Notes under the pieces: generated by a model
The model's database searches: none
What the model was told of the DNA's origin: nothing
The model's input: the letters and a program-made list of their open reading frames with translations, nothing else
Position numbers and translations under genes: made by a program
Source of the DNA: G963677085 sp963677085
GTDB taxonomy: Bacteria; Planctomycetota; Planctomycetia; Pirellulales; Thermoguttaceae
Direction of reading: 5' to 3'
Assembly: GCA_963677085.2 (NCBI GenBank)
Contig: CAXXFH010000004.1
Span: 3,224,001-3,288,000, forward strand
DNA: 64,000 nt
Shown: piece by piece, positions 26,836 through 36,196 of the stretch
Layout of the letters: every line of letters begins with the position of its first letter
Position numbering within the stretch: the first letter of the stretch is position 1

Positions 26836-27104
26836 GGACCATTCCCTACCACATCCCACGGCAGTGGTCTACCGCCATGCGGTTGGAAGATTTTCTTGGG
26901 GCCGTGTCCTGCCTGTTCTGGAAAGAGGCGCATAAGAGTAGTACTTAAGAGAGCATCTGGCTTGGCGGAGAAAGTCCCTCTTGTCCTCCAAGAATCACGG
27001 GCCGATGGCTTCGAGCACGACGTTGGATCGGGTACAATCCGTCTCCCGTGACCGCCGTACAAGCGGCCGAATGTCCGCGAATGTAATGAATTGGAGGATA
27101 TGCA

Positions 27105-28076
27105 ATGCAATTGGGGATGGTTGGTCTTGGCAGAATGGGCAGCAGGATGGTCTGCCGCCTGGTGGGCGGCGGGCACGACTGCGTCGTGTTCGACGAGAAG
27201 TCCGAGCCCATTTCGGAAGCGGTCCGTCATGGCGGGACCGCCGCGGGGTCGCACCAAGACCTCGTGGCGCAACTCGCCGCGCCGCGGGTCGTGTGGGTAA
27301 TGGTTCCTCACCACTTCACAGACGGAGTGATTGACTCGCTGGCGAAGCTGCTGGAGCCTGGCGACACGATGATCGACGGCGGCAACTCGCATTTCAAGGA
27401 TGACATTCGCCGGTACAGCGCGCTTGGCAAGCGAGGCATCCACTACCTGGATGTAGGAACCAGCGGTGGGATTCGTGGTGTGGAACGCGGCTATTGTCTG
27501 ATGATTGGCGGCGACAAGGCAGTTGCCGATCGCCTTGAACCGATCTTCAAGACACTGGCCCCGGGTCGAGACGCGGCGCCAGAGACGCCAGGGCGTGAGA
27601 ACCGGTCGAGCACGGCTGAAGAGGGCTATCTCTATTGCGGTCCGGCGGGTGCGGGCCACTTCGTCAAGATGGTCCACAACGGCGTCGAATACGGACTGAT
27701 GCAAGCCTTCGCCGAAGGATTTCATATCCTGGAAGCAGCAGCCTCGAAGGGCGCGGATGAAAAGGACTTCCACTACGACCTCGACCTCCCGGAAATCGCC
27801 GAAGTGTGGCGACGGGGCAGCGTGATTGGATCGTGGCTGCTTGACTTGACGGCCTGGGCACTAGCTGAAGATCGTACTCTGGCTCGATACACGGGATTTG
27901 TCGAGGACTCCGGCGAAGGCCGTTGGACGATCAAAGCGGCCATCGACGAAGCGGTTCCGGTAGAGGTCCTTTCGGCGGCACTCTACGCCCGATTCCGCTC
28001 CCGCCACGACCACACGTTCGGCGAGAAGGTGCTATCGGCCATGCGCGAGAAGTTCGGCGGACATAAGGAAGGATGA
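27105..28076 (+). CDS. gnd: 6-phosphogluconate dehydrogenase, short form (decarboxylating)
   Basis: The protein has 323 residues and would oxidise and decarboxylate 6-phosphogluconate to ribulose 5-phosphate in the pentose phosphate pathway. The Rossmann motif GLGRMGSRM opens the protein. MIDGGNSHFKDD, VGTSGGIRGVERGYCLMIGG (the substrate-binding glycine-rich segment) and GHFVKMVHNGVEYG with the catalytic Lys and the adjacent HNGVEY follow in order. The length is that of the short YqeC/GndA-type enzymes, which often use NAD rather than NADP. GGAGG lies 7 bases before the ATG. No other pentose-phosphate gene is nearby, so it appears monocistronic. Confidence 0.93.
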   Translation: MQLGMVGLGRMGSRMVCRLVGGGHDCVVFDEKSEPISEAVRHGGTAAGSHQDLVAQLAAPRVVWVMVPHHFTDGVIDSLAKLLEPGDTMIDGGNSHFKDDIRRYSALGKRGIHYLDVGTSGGIRGVERGYCLMIGGDKAVADRLEPIFKTLAPGRDAAPETPGRENRSSTAEEGYLYCGPAGAGHFVKMVHNGVEYGLMQAFAEGFHILEAAASKGADEKDFHYDLDLPEIAEVWRRGSVIGSWLLDLTAWALAEDRTLARYTGFVEDSGEGRWTIKAAIDEAVPVEVLSAALYARFRSRHDHTFGEKVLSAMREKFGGHKEG

Positions 28077-28120
28077 AGGGTCGTCCCGTCTCGCGATGTC
28101 GCGTAGGCTATTGCCGGCGT

Positions 28121-31100
28121 TCACTTACTGAGCAGGGCCGCGCCAACGCCTGCCAAGGCCGCAGCTTTCTCGGCGTGGCTGGGCAGGGCCTCGATGTCCT
28201 GGAAGACTGCCAACAGATTCACTGCATCCCCGCCTGCCTCGGTCCTGGCGATGGCGTACCGAGCCGGGACCTTGGCCCCCTCGTCGCGTATTCCGTCGAG
28301 TGTCTTCCGGGCGTCCGCCAGGCGGCCTTCTTTGACCAGAGCTATCGCAATCTGAGCGAGGACGGCGTCCCGCTCGGGGCCGTAGACTCGGGATTGCTCG
28401 ACGTATTCCCGGGCGACATCCGGCTGGCCAAGGACCGCGGTGGCTTCGGCCAGTTGGAGGAAGACGGATTGCGACGCGGGATAGCGAGAGGCATTGATCA
28501 AGCCGCCGACCGTCATGGCGGCTTTCCGGTAACCGTCCTCATCGCCCTTGGACGCCGCCAGAAGTGCAATTCGCGTATGAAGAATGGCGGAATACGTTGC
28601 CAGTTCGGATGAGTAGCGTGCATTGGTCCGCAGTAGTTCGGCCCATTTTGTGAGTTCATTAACATCCTGGGCCTCCGCCGCAGCCAGACCTCGAACGAAA
28701 TTCGTCGTTCCACGTACCGCTTGGACTTGGCGCCAGGGGGACCGTGAAATAATGATCTCGGCGATGTCGGCTCGGCCGCGGAGACGGGCACGCCCGGCGA
28801 TGCGAGCCAGCCATGTGACCTGAGAGCCGGCTGGCGAGGCGTAGCCACCTTCACGGGGCATTGGCTCGGTACATCTCAGTCCCAGTAGCAGTGTATCCAG
28901 GGCGGCGCGCGAATCGCCGATCTCGTATTCCGATTGCTCCGCGTCAAGGAGCACGCCCAACAGGCTATTGACTTCGGCCAATTCTGCCTGTTCGGTACGA
29001 TGGTCTAGCCGCCATCGGTACGCATCATCGTACTCCCGGCGGGCAACGGGGCGACGGGCGAGGATTTCATTCCAGACGGCCGTTGTGCAGTGGATCGCTT
29101 CATCCAAAGCGGCACGGCATGCTTGTGAGTCCTTCGTCTGCCGGCGGGCACGGGCGACCTGCAGCCACGCCTGTGCCCGAAGGCAAGGGTCGTCGACACT
29201 TCGCGCGACGATTACGGCTTGCTCAAGCCACCAACGCGCCGACACAGCGTCTTTCGCATCAAGCTCCTCTGAGACGGCTGCGGTTGCGTGTTCTTGTTGT
29301 TCCGTTGATTCTGCCGCCCGTTCGGTCGACAGGTCAACAGCGGCCTGCGGGGCGGCATTATGAGAGAGTCTCTCGAATCGCCGGTCCGTCAAGTCACGGT
29401 TCAATCCAGCTTTGACACCAAGAGCGATTCCGCAGAGTGCCACACATTTTGCGTCAGCACCGGGCTCTCCCTCGGCCCATTTCTTGAGTTGCACCGTCGT
29501 CCACTTCCCGCTAAGGGCCCGAGCTTCAGCGATCCGGCAGAGGGCTTCACGGGCACACACCCCTTTCGGCAGGTACTCATCAGCGGCAATGACGTCTTCG
29601 GTTTTGCCCCGGTCGACTCTGGCGCTCAAGATTCGTCCCATGAGCTGTCCGCGAAGCTCCGGGTCCGGAATGTTCAGCGCGCTCACCCATGCTCGATCGC
29701 ACTGACCGACACGTACGTCGGCCAAGGCGAGCCAGCGCCTGGTAAAATTGGCGTCGGAAGTGTGCATCAGAAGTAGCGTGGCCAAATGCGTACAGGCAGT
29801 TGCATAACTCCTGGTAAATGTCGCGGTCGGCGCCTCCTCGTCACGACTGGCCGTTGCCGCAGCGAATGCGGTGGCCGCGTACGCAAGTGTCGTTCGTTTC
29901 GCCAAATGATCACGGTTGCGATGGGCGGGCCCCAACGATTCAGCGGCCGCGAGAGCCCTTTCCGCGGAGTAGGCCTCGGCATAGGCAACACATTGGACAA
30001 GGATCGGCCACCGTGCCCGGATTGAGGCGACCGGGTCGCCAACTTGTCGAGCCGCTCCCAAAGCTATCGGCATGAGTCTTGTCCAGTCGTGCGTTTCGCC
30101 CAGGCGAGCGAGTATCCCCGCGCATCTGGCCATGCGGAAGGACTTGGGTGCAGGTTCCTGAATTCCGTCACAGAAGTTGGCTGCTTCAACCGCCGATTCT
30201 TTAGCTCCGCTGCGGTCGCCGCACCGCAGTTGTAGCTCGGCGGTGTCTAGCAGAGCATTTACAGCATATTTGGGATTCACGATGCCGGTGGCCGTAATGT
30301 ATGAAACGGCCTGCTTGCTGAACCGCCGGTAGCCCTCTTCGTCCCCAGCGCGATGGGATGCCTCGGCAAGAACCAGCAACGTCTTAGCCCTGGAATTACT
30401 CGACAAATTGCCTTCCGCCCGTTGTCGTGCCCAGTCCAACCACAACATGTAATCCTTACTGGCAACCTTATCGAATTGTTCCAAGGCAGCTTGATAGAGC
30501 GCTTCTACCTGTCCGAATCCATACGCGGCGACCTCGTAATCACCTGCCTCGAACAGGTCGACTGACTTGCGGTAGTTTCTTTCCGCCGACTCGCAGGCCT
30601 GTGGGACGACAGACGCGGCTTCGCAGATTTCCAGGTCTCGCTGCCAAGGAATGAGTTGCTGCCGCCTTTGCTCGGCAGCCGAGCGGACTTGCTGCGTGAT
30701 CATCTCCGCCGATGGCACTCGGCTGTCCAGCGTCTGTCCGGCGATCGTGCTCGCGTCGAAGCCTTTGGTCAGGCCGAGCCTCGACGGACCGACATCATTG
30801 AGGAACTCGGGGCCGAATAGGGCAACCTTGCGGAGTGTTTTCTCCAGATCATATGCCTTCCCGCGCAGTTCGGCGGCTTCTTCGCTTCGTTCGGCCTTGT
30901 CGTAGGCGTCGGCCAGTGCCTGCTGGGCAGCAATGTATTCGCCGTCGATGTCGAGGGCTTGTCTAATGTCCTTGGTAGCCTGTTCCACCTTCTCCTGAGC
31001 AAGCCGAGTCTTGCCCAGCCAGAGCCATGCGCCGGCGTCCATGCGTGCCATTTCCACCGCTTTGGTTAGGGCCGCCTCGGCCTTCTCGTACTCACCCTGG

Positions 31101-31849
31101 TGGTAAAACGAGGCCCCATTCAGGACATAGGCGGCCGCGAAGTCTTCCTTCAGATCAATGGCCTTCTCCGCGGCGCGGACGGCGGAATCGTATTCGCGAT
31201 TCTCAAAGCGGACCTGTCCCAGCAGGAAGTGATAGGCAGCAGACCCCGGGTGGAGACGGATAGCCTTCTCGAAATCATCGCCCGCCTTGCCGAGGTTGCC
31301 TTGCTGGCGATAAAGCTTGCCGCGGGCCACGTAGGTCTGATGGTCTTCGCGATCGGCTTCCAGAGCGTTCGAGAAATGGAACAATGCCTGCATCTCGTCC
31401 TTTAGTGCGACGAAGACTCGGCCCAACTCTGCGTGGGCGCATGCGTCACGCGGTGCCAACTTCAGGGCCGCTTCGAGGTCGATCTTGGCCAGATCGTATT
31501 GCTTCTGGGCATGATGGGCCGTGCCGCGTATAACCAGCGCGGCGACGTCGTCCTCGTCTGGGGCACCGGTCCCGATGGCTCGTGTCGCGGCCTTGACTGC
31601 CTGGTCGTACTGCTTGGCTGCCCGGAAGGCCAACGCCTGTCCAACGTGCGCCAGCGGCCTTTCGGGGTCGAGCTGAACCGCCTGGGCATAGGCGTCCTCG
31701 GCCTCCTTGTGCTCACCGGAGAGCAGGTGTTTTCGTCCCTGTTGACAGAGTTTTTCGTACGTCGGTTGTGCGGCGCCGGACAGGCAGAGAGCAAGTCCTG
31801 CCAGCGCCAGAGAAATCGTCTGGTTTTTCGGGAAATGCAGCCAGCCCAT
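28121..31849 (-). CDS. Large secreted tetratricopeptide-repeat protein
   Basis: The protein has 1,242 residues. A signal peptide (hydrophobic 11-26, cleavage near SGA-AQ) is followed by about eight consecutive TPR units from residue 31 to 335, with the typical GKxxxQQGNxxKAxxDFEKAI pattern. The remaining 900 residues are alanine-rich and helical with further degenerate repeats but no enzyme motif. It probably acts in the periplasm as an assembly scaffold. AGGAA lies about 10 bases before ATG 31849. It converges with the 6-phosphogluconate dehydrogenase gene with a gap of 44 bases. Confidence 0.8.
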   Translation of the reverse strand: MGWLHFPKNQTISLALAGLALCLSGAAQPTYEKLCQQGRKHLLSGEHKEAEDAYAQAVQLDPERPLAHVGQALAFRAAKQYDQAVKAATRAIGTGAPDEDDVAALVIRGTAHHAQKQYDLAKIDLEAALKLAPRDACAHAELGRVFVALKDEMQALFHFSNALEADREDHQTYVARGKLYRQQGNLGKAGDDFEKAIRLHPGSAAYHFLLGQVRFENREYDSAVRAAEKAIDLKEDFAAAYVLNGASFYHQGEYEKAEAALTKAVEMARMDAGAWLWLGKTRLAQEKVEQATKDIRQALDIDGEYIAAQQALADAYDKAERSEEAAELRGKAYDLEKTLRKVALFGPEFLNDVGPSRLGLTKGFDASTIAGQTLDSRVPSAEMITQQVRSAAEQRRQQLIPWQRDLEICEAASVVPQACESAERNYRKSVDLFEAGDYEVAAYGFGQVEALYQAALEQFDKVASKDYMLWLDWARQRAEGNLSSNSRAKTLLVLAEASHRAGDEEGYRRFSKQAVSYITATGIVNPKYAVNALLDTAELQLRCGDRSGAKESAVEAANFCDGIQEPAPKSFRMARCAGILARLGETHDWTRLMPIALGAARQVGDPVASIRARWPILVQCVAYAEAYSAERALAAAESLGPAHRNRDHLAKRTTLAYAATAFAAATASRDEEAPTATFTRSYATACTHLATLLLMHTSDANFTRRWLALADVRVGQCDRAWVSALNIPDPELRGQLMGRILSARVDRGKTEDVIAADEYLPKGVCAREALCRIAEARALSGKWTTVQLKKWAEGEPGADAKCVALCGIALGVKAGLNRDLTDRRFERLSHNAAPQAAVDLSTERAAESTEQQEHATAAVSEELDAKDAVSARWWLEQAVIVARSVDDPCLRAQAWLQVARARRQTKDSQACRAALDEAIHCTTAVWNEILARRPVARREYDDAYRWRLDHRTEQAELAEVNSLLGVLLDAEQSEYEIGDSRAALDTLLLGLRCTEPMPREGGYASPAGSQVTWLARIAGRARLRGRADIAEIIISRSPWRQVQAVRGTTNFVRGLAAAEAQDVNELTKWAELLRTNARYSSELATYSAILHTRIALLAASKGDEDGYRKAAMTVGGLINASRYPASQSVFLQLAEATAVLGQPDVAREYVEQSRVYGPERDAVLAQIAIALVKEGRLADARKTLDGIRDEGAKVPARYAIARTEAGGDAVNLLAVFQDIEALPSHAEKAAALAGVGAALLSK

Positions 31850-32050
31850 GATGTGTGATTCCTGCGGTGTCGAGATGCTGCGATGCGGTGAGACGCGGAG
31901 CCCCCATTATCGCTGGTCGGCACCGATTCGCAAGTTTGCGACACGAGGGGGAGACAGACGGCATAGTGGTTACGGAGAATTCGCCGTGCCCAAAAGATGC
32001 GAGGAGCCGGTGGTGCGTCAACCTCGCGAAAAACGCCGGCCGCAGCGATT

Positions 32051-32491
32051 TCACTGAACGCGGCCGGACATCATGTGCTGATTCCGGTCGCCGGCCGTAC
32101 CGGAGTAGGCGAAACGCCGGACCAGATCGTCGGCGTGGAACCGCTTGAAGCGTTCGACCTCCTCCGATGGGTCCGCAGGCTCAATGCCGATGAGGCCGCC
32201 CGTCTTGGTCAGCCAGACCTCTGGGCAGCCCGATTCAAGCAGCGCAAAAATCCCCACGAACGGCAGGACCTCGCGAGCGAGCATCACCGAACCGACGTGC
32301 GGATTGTCGTCGCTGCCGCGGTTCCAACTTTCGGGAAGTCTCAACTCGATCGCTCCGAGCGCTTTTTCGAGAATGCCCTTGCCGCGGGCTGTGACGTCGC
32401 AGAGGATGCGGTACATCAGTCCGCACGCTTCCCCGGTCAGCGGCACTACTCCGTAGCGGGTCAAATCGTCCCAGCAGTTGATCGTCTTCAT
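32051..32491 (-). CDS. Hypothetical protein of 146 residues
   Basis: The protein starts MKTINCWDDLTRYGVVPLTG. The start ATG 32491 has GGAGG 5 bases upstream, which favours it over the in-frame GTG at 32497. The sequence is globular and mixed alpha/beta, with no signal peptide or membrane segment and a C-terminal EEVERFKRFHADDL helix. I do not recognise a family. The clear ribosome binding site and normal composition support a real gene. Confidence 0.7.
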   Translation of the reverse strand: MKTINCWDDLTRYGVVPLTGEACGLMYRILCDVTARGKGILEKALGAIELRLPESWNRGSDDNPHVGSVMLAREVLPFVGIFALLESGCPEVWLTKTGGLIGIEPADPSEEVERFKRFHADDLVRRFAYSGTAGDRNQHMMSGRVQ

Positions 32492-32955
32492 GATCACCTC
32501 CGTTTCCAGCGGTGTATCCGCTGCTAATAGTCAAGAGGCAACCCGGCGACTCCGCCAGGCCGCCAGATCGTTGGGGGAGAACCTCTGGAAGAAACACAAG
32601 CACCACCGGCCTCTCGGACGTGGCGCCTTGGAATCGCGGCAGCACGAGAGAGGGTCGGGGCAGGCATCTACACGTGTTGAAGGGATGAAAGAACAAGGCT
32701 GGGCGTCGGTGGCCGCTCGAACTGAGTCACCGGCCTACCGACGTTATGAAGCATCCACCGCGGTCTGTTGCATTGAACCAGCAGTGAGCGGCGGAGAAGA
32801 GGTGTGGGTGGCTACCATGTCCGCATGTGGAGGGCACGGTGTTAAAGAGGCCCGCTCGTGTGACCGCAGGCCGAAACGAGCGTGACGAGCGATGCCGAGG
32901 CCCTCTGACGGGGCTGGCAAGCCCGTTCAAGCAGACGTGGGGGTGTGATCCCTCG
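32492..32955. other. Intergenic region without a supported gene
   Basis: The 460 bases between two minus-strand genes contain only short frames without ribosome binding sites on both strands. A promoter for the 146-residue protein should lie near its left end. I see no strong hairpin or repeat. Confidence 0.5.
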
Positions 32956-34098
32956 CTACGCCGATGCAGTCGAATCCTGTTTGTCTCGTTCAGAGAGCAA
33001 CTGCCTGTACTCCTGGACGAAACTGCGGATCTTCTGCGGAGCGGGCACGGCGATCGTCATGTCTTGCCATACAAGAAGTTCCCGGTGCGGCCTGGCACTG
33101 TGCCGAAGCGTGACATTCGAGAAACGTCCGTCGCGATTTGTCTCCAACCAAGGATAGCTCGGAGCATGATCCCGGAATTGGTCGTTCGTGATGATGCTCT
33201 GCCCCAACATCGTGGCAATGTCAAGGATCGCTTCATCGGCGGTATTGCCGGCAGGAACCTCGCTGAAGCGTTGCGGACTGACTCGAATCAATTGTTCGCA
33301 CACCTCGGCAAAGTATGTGCCCTGGAGTTCTTTGACGCAGGGCCGGGCGGATGCGTCGAACACGCACAGAAAATCAATGTCGTCCTGGAGCATGTGGTAG
33401 GTCAGCGCCAAGAGGAAATCGAAACGAGGCACGTCCTCGCCCTGAAGGCGGACGATGTTCAGGCCGTCAATCAGCCAAAACTGGCGGGTATCGTGCCGCA
33501 TGCCCGCGACGATGGGATGCCAGCCGACGGCTGGGCGAAAGTTGACACCGTGGACTTGGTTGAGGTGCCGGTAGATGTTTGCGCGAAGAACGACGTTGTG
33601 GCAGCGAGGGCATTGCAGCGATGGCCGCTTCAACGGCTCTTGCGATCGAACGCCGTGTTTCTTGAGATTGTGGCGGAGAAGTCCATCAGCGCGGATGTAT
33701 TGGTTGCAGAGCGGACAGCGGCGAACCGTGCCATGCACCTGGTGGCGGTGCAGGTTCAGTTGGCCGGCGGTAATCCGGATCGAGCATTCGGGACATGCGA
33801 CGACCTGGTCATTGTGGTGGCGGCTTCGGGCGCCGGGTGTGCTCGGTGGGGTGGGAGATGCCAGGCCGGAATTTGCCGGCTGGCTGGAGTATTTGGCAGG
33901 CTGACGCTGGTTTGGTTGCGCGTCCCTCGGCCCCTCAGACCATCTCAAGAGCGCCAGGACGAGCAGCACAATCCCCACGACGGCGGGGGCAGAATAGAGG
34001 GCCAACTGCCAGTCGGAGATTGCCAAAGGAACCATGCCGGTGCCATGTGGGGGAACAAATCGCGGGAAACAGCCGGTGGACGCTGCAGTGGCAGCCAT
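32956..34098 (-). CDS. Membrane-anchored protein with three C2H2 zinc fingers and a Zc3h12a/NYN-like RNase domain
   Basis: The protein has 380 residues. One transmembrane helix (about 34-52) and a proline-rich linker are followed by three fingers with identical C-x2-C-x11-H-x4-H spacing: C102/C105/H117/H122, C128/C131/H143/H148 and C163/C166/H178/H183. Residues about 205-320 resemble a PIN/NYN ribonuclease of the Zc3h12a (Regnase) type, with acidic residues D211 (LIDGLNIV), D248 (VFDAS), D288 (TADEAI) and D306 (ITNDQF). Zinc fingers and this RNase class are both eukaryote-typical. RNA binding and cleavage are inferred. The start is uncertain: a TATAAT at 34097-34102 overlaps ATG 34098, so ATG 34035, just before the membrane helix, may be the true start. 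Confidence 0.75.
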   Translation of the reverse strand: MAATAASTGCFPRFVPPHGTGMVPLAISDWQLALYSAPAVVGIVLLVLALLRWSEGPRDAQPNQRQPAKYSSQPANSGLASPTPPSTPGARSRHHNDQVVACPECSIRITAGQLNLHRHQVHGTVRRCPLCNQYIRADGLLRHNLKKHGVRSQEPLKRPSLQCPRCHNVVLRANIYRHLNQVHGVNFRPAVGWHPIVAGMRHDTRQFWLIDGLNIVRLQGEDVPRFDFLLALTYHMLQDDIDFLCVFDASARPCVKELQGTYFAEVCEQLIRVSPQRFSEVPAGNTADEAILDIATMLGQSIITNDQFRDHAPSYPWLETNRDGRFSNVTLRHSARPHRELLVWQDMTIAVPAPQKIRSFVQEYRQLLSERDKQDSTASA

Positions 34099-34138
34099 TA
34101 TACTAAGGGCGGTTCCCGGCGCACAAACGCCGGAGGCT

Positions 34139-34158
34139 CCCCGGCTTACGGGCCGGGG
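34139..34158. repeat. GC-rich hairpin upstream of the zinc-finger RNase gene
   Basis: CCCCGGC and GCCGGGG pair perfectly around a TTACGG loop. A smaller CGGCG/CGCCG stem lies just to the left. The phrase resembles intergenic GC-rich repeats common in planctomycetes. It separates the minus-strand RNase gene from the plus-strand sigma cassette. Confidence 0.5.
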
Positions 34159-34297
34159 GGCTCGCCTTTGACTTGTGTCAACGGCCCGCTGCGTAGGAAT
34201 CGCCTTCGCAGCCTCTGACTTACACTTCCTCCGCCCCCTCGCTGCCGCAAGATCGGCTTAGGGACCGGGTGACCTCAATCAGCCTTCTTGGGATTTT

Positions 34298-34329
34298 CCA
34301 TAGCACGTTACCCGTCCTCAAACGAGGAC
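34298..34329 (+). promoter_or_regulatory. Candidate promoter shared by the sigma-factor cassette
   Basis: CCATAGCACGTTAC is followed by ACGAGGAC, 54 bases before the sigma-factor ATG. The same two blocks, at exactly the same 21-base distance, recur before the YjzC-like gene at 36197. A bipartite element at fixed spacing upstream of an ECF-like sigma gene suggests the promoter recognised by that sigma factor (autoregulation). This is inferred from two occurrences only. Confidence 0.5.
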
Positions 34330-34382
34330 CAATATGCTGGTAAGGAAAAGGACATCCTAAGACAGCCCTCCCGGGGGGAGAC

Positions 34383-35030
34383 ATGACGGCCCAAGGCAAA
34401 GTATCCGAAGAGGACCTGGAAGAAGCGTTTCGGGCTGATCCCAAGTCTGGAATGCAGCTTCTTCACGAGGACCGCCGCGACAAGATCGCGCGGTGCATCA
34501 AGAGGTGCGGCTGCTGCTTGCAGCCCCATGAGATCAAGGACCTGTATCAGCAGACCATGCTGGAGATGGTCCAGAAGACGAAGACGCCGGATTTTGACCC
34601 GGAGCGCCCGCTGCGGCTCGCGCAAGCGATTGCCAAGCGGAGGACCGTCGACTATCTGCGAAAGCAGGGGCACCGGGCGAACACCAACCACGACGCGATC
34701 CTGCCGCACGTCGCCGAGGATCTCGGGACGTCGGACCTGAATCTGCGCTGGAGGTACCTGGATCGTATGATTCAGGCGGAATTCAGGCAGGCAGTGGAGG
34801 AGGAGGTCGCGAAGCTGCCGGAGAAGCAGCGGATTGTCGCCAAGGCGTTCGTCGATAACTATGAAGACTTACGCCAAAGAGACACATACTTCCCACTTGC
34901 GAGGGCGGTAGAGGCCGTCACGGGCAAGGACGAGAACGTGGCGGCCGTGAAAAGCGCCTGGCACGAAGCCAAACGGAAACTGGTCAAGGAACTGACTCGC
35001 CGGGGCTTCCATTTCTTGGAGGAGGACTGA
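34383..35030 (+). CDS. ECF-like RNA polymerase sigma factor
   Basis: The protein has 215 residues. Region 2 is seen as EIKDLYQQTMLEMVQ followed by AIAKRRTVDYLRKQ, the core-binding and -10 recognition helices. Region 4 begins at LPEKQRIVAKAF and ends in a basic helix (SAWHEAKRKLVKEL). There is no transmembrane or extra domain. GGGGAG lies just before the ATG. The next gene starts 3 bases after its stop, and the third overlaps the second, so the three are one operon. The acidic second gene and metallopeptidase third gene suggest a control switch. Confidence 0.8.
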   Translation: MTAQGKVSEEDLEEAFRADPKSGMQLLHEDRRDKIARCIKRCGCCLQPHEIKDLYQQTMLEMVQKTKTPDFDPERPLRLAQAIAKRRTVDYLRKQGHRANTNHDAILPHVAEDLGTSDLNLRWRYLDRMIQAEFRQAVEEEVAKLPEKQRIVAKAFVDNYEDLRQRDTYFPLARAVEAVTGKDENVAAVKSAWHEAKRKLVKELTRRGFHFLEED

Positions 35031-35033
35031 GAC

Positions 35034-35372
35034 ATGACCATGAACGAGCGTGAAGATCGGGCTCTTGAAGCGCTCATCGTGTCGCAGCTCCGACGGAACG
35101 ATGAAACGAAGAGCGAACACCTGCCGCAGCTCTCGGACGATGACAAGGCGGCCTTGGACTCCCTTGGACCGGACTTCATCGACCAATTGTATGCTGAGGA
35201 GGCACCCACGGAGGAACAGGATTCCGACGGAGTAGAAGAGCACTCGGAAGAGATGTTCGCGGGGATGAACCGCGCCGAAGATATCGACGACGAAACCAAA
35301 GCCGAACTTGACAGGAAGCGAAGGGAGATCATCGACCGGTTGAAAGGCGAGCAGGAAGAGGACGATGAGTGA
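35034..35372 (+). CDS. Small acidic protein, possible sigma-factor regulator
   Basis: The protein has 112 residues and is strongly acidic, with a helical N-terminus (REDRALEALIVSQLRRN) and a central region rich in Asp and Glu. It has no membrane segment or zinc motif, so it is not a standard ZAS anti-sigma factor. Its position between a sigma factor and an ImmA/IrrE peptidase, translationally coupled to both, makes it a candidate cleavable anti-sigma protein. Function is inferred from context alone. GGAGGAGG lies upstream at the end of the sigma gene. Confidence 0.65.
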   Translation: MTMNEREDRALEALIVSQLRRNDETKSEHLPQLSDDDKAALDSLGPDFIDQLYAEEAPTEEQDSDGVEEHSEEMFAGMNRAEDIDDETKAELDRKRREIIDRLKGEQEEDDE

Positions 35373-36195
35373 TCCGATCGCAGCGGAGGCGGAAGGGGTG
35401 TTAAAGGCGCTGGGCATGTGGAAGCTGCCTGTCGACCCGTTTGCGGTCGCCAAGGAGGAGGGCATTGAACTCGCCCCGGGGAACTACGGCCATGGCTTCG
35501 ACGCCAGAATCGAGTACCTCCCGATGTTCAAGCGGTTCGTGGTCTATTACCGGGAGCCTGGGCCCGGCAGGACGATGGGCCGGGTGCGGTTTTCGCTCGC
35601 GCACGAACTCGGCCATTTCTACTTGCCGGACCACCGCGAAGAGCTTCGAGAGGGGCGGATGCACAACTCGGAGTCGGATTTCCGCTCCAAGCATCCTCGT
35701 GAAGCACAGGCCGATGAATTCGCGGCCTCCTTGCTGATGCCCCAGGAGCTATTCATCGCGCAGGTCCGGCGGTTCAGGCAGCACGTATGTACCTTGCCGG
35801 AGATCTGCAAGCTGGCGGAGGAGTACTTCCACACCTCCGTCACGAGCACGGCCAGGCGGTACTGCCAGTGTGATATCGAGGCATGCAGCATCGTCGTGTC
35901 CAGGGAAGGTGACGTGCTCTGGGCAATGCACTCCGAGGACATGCGCCGGCTGAACATGAAGTACATCCAATTCGGGCAGGCCGTCCCGCGTATGAGCAAG
36001 ACGGCGGCCTTGTGGGACCGAATCGGCGATTCCCCGGAAGACCTCAGCGCGGTGGAAGGGGCCGTCGAATCCGACGTATGGTTCGAACGTCCCTACTACC
36101 GGAAGGAGCTGTGGGAGGAGGCGATGCCGCTGGGCTACACAGGCCTGGCGCTCACCTACCTGACGCTCGAAGATCCCGTCGAAGATTCTGAATAA
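35365..36195 (+). CDS. ImmA/IrrE-family metallo-endopeptidase
   Basis: The protein has 276 residues. The zinc site is H80-E-L-G-H84 in SLAHELGHFYLPDH, with EAQADEFAASLLMP (113-126) supplying the third ligand, the COG2856 signature. The family cleaves repressors or regulators, for example ImmA acting on ImmR and IrrE/PprI acting on DdrO, to trigger mobile-element or DNA-damage responses. The C-terminal 130 residues are a separate domain without a recognised motif. The start overlaps the acidic gene by 8 bases. Its likely substrate is the product of that gene or another regulator of the sigma factor. Confidence 0.85.
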   Translation: MSDPIAAEAEGVLKALGMWKLPVDPFAVAKEEGIELAPGNYGHGFDARIEYLPMFKRFVVYYREPGPGRTMGRVRFSLAHELGHFYLPDHREELREGRMHNSESDFRSKHPREAQADEFAASLLMPQELFIAQVRRFRQHVCTLPEICKLAEEYFHTSVTSTARRYCQCDIEACSIVVSREGDVLWAMHSEDMRRLNMKYIQFGQAVPRMSKTAALWDRIGDSPEDLSAVEGAVESDVWFERPYYRKELWEEAMPLGYTGLALTYLTLEDPVEDSE

Positions 36196-36196
36196 T

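Noticed and set aside
26676..27773. Minus-strand frame of 365 codons over the 6-phosphogluconate dehydrogenase gene
   Set aside because: The plus strand has unmistakable enzyme motifs and a GGAGG start. The antisense frame has no recognisable domain.
32827..34218. Plus-strand frame of 463 codons over the zinc-finger RNase gene
   Set aside because: The minus frame has three regularly spaced zinc fingers and an RNase-like core. The plus frame is its complement shadow.
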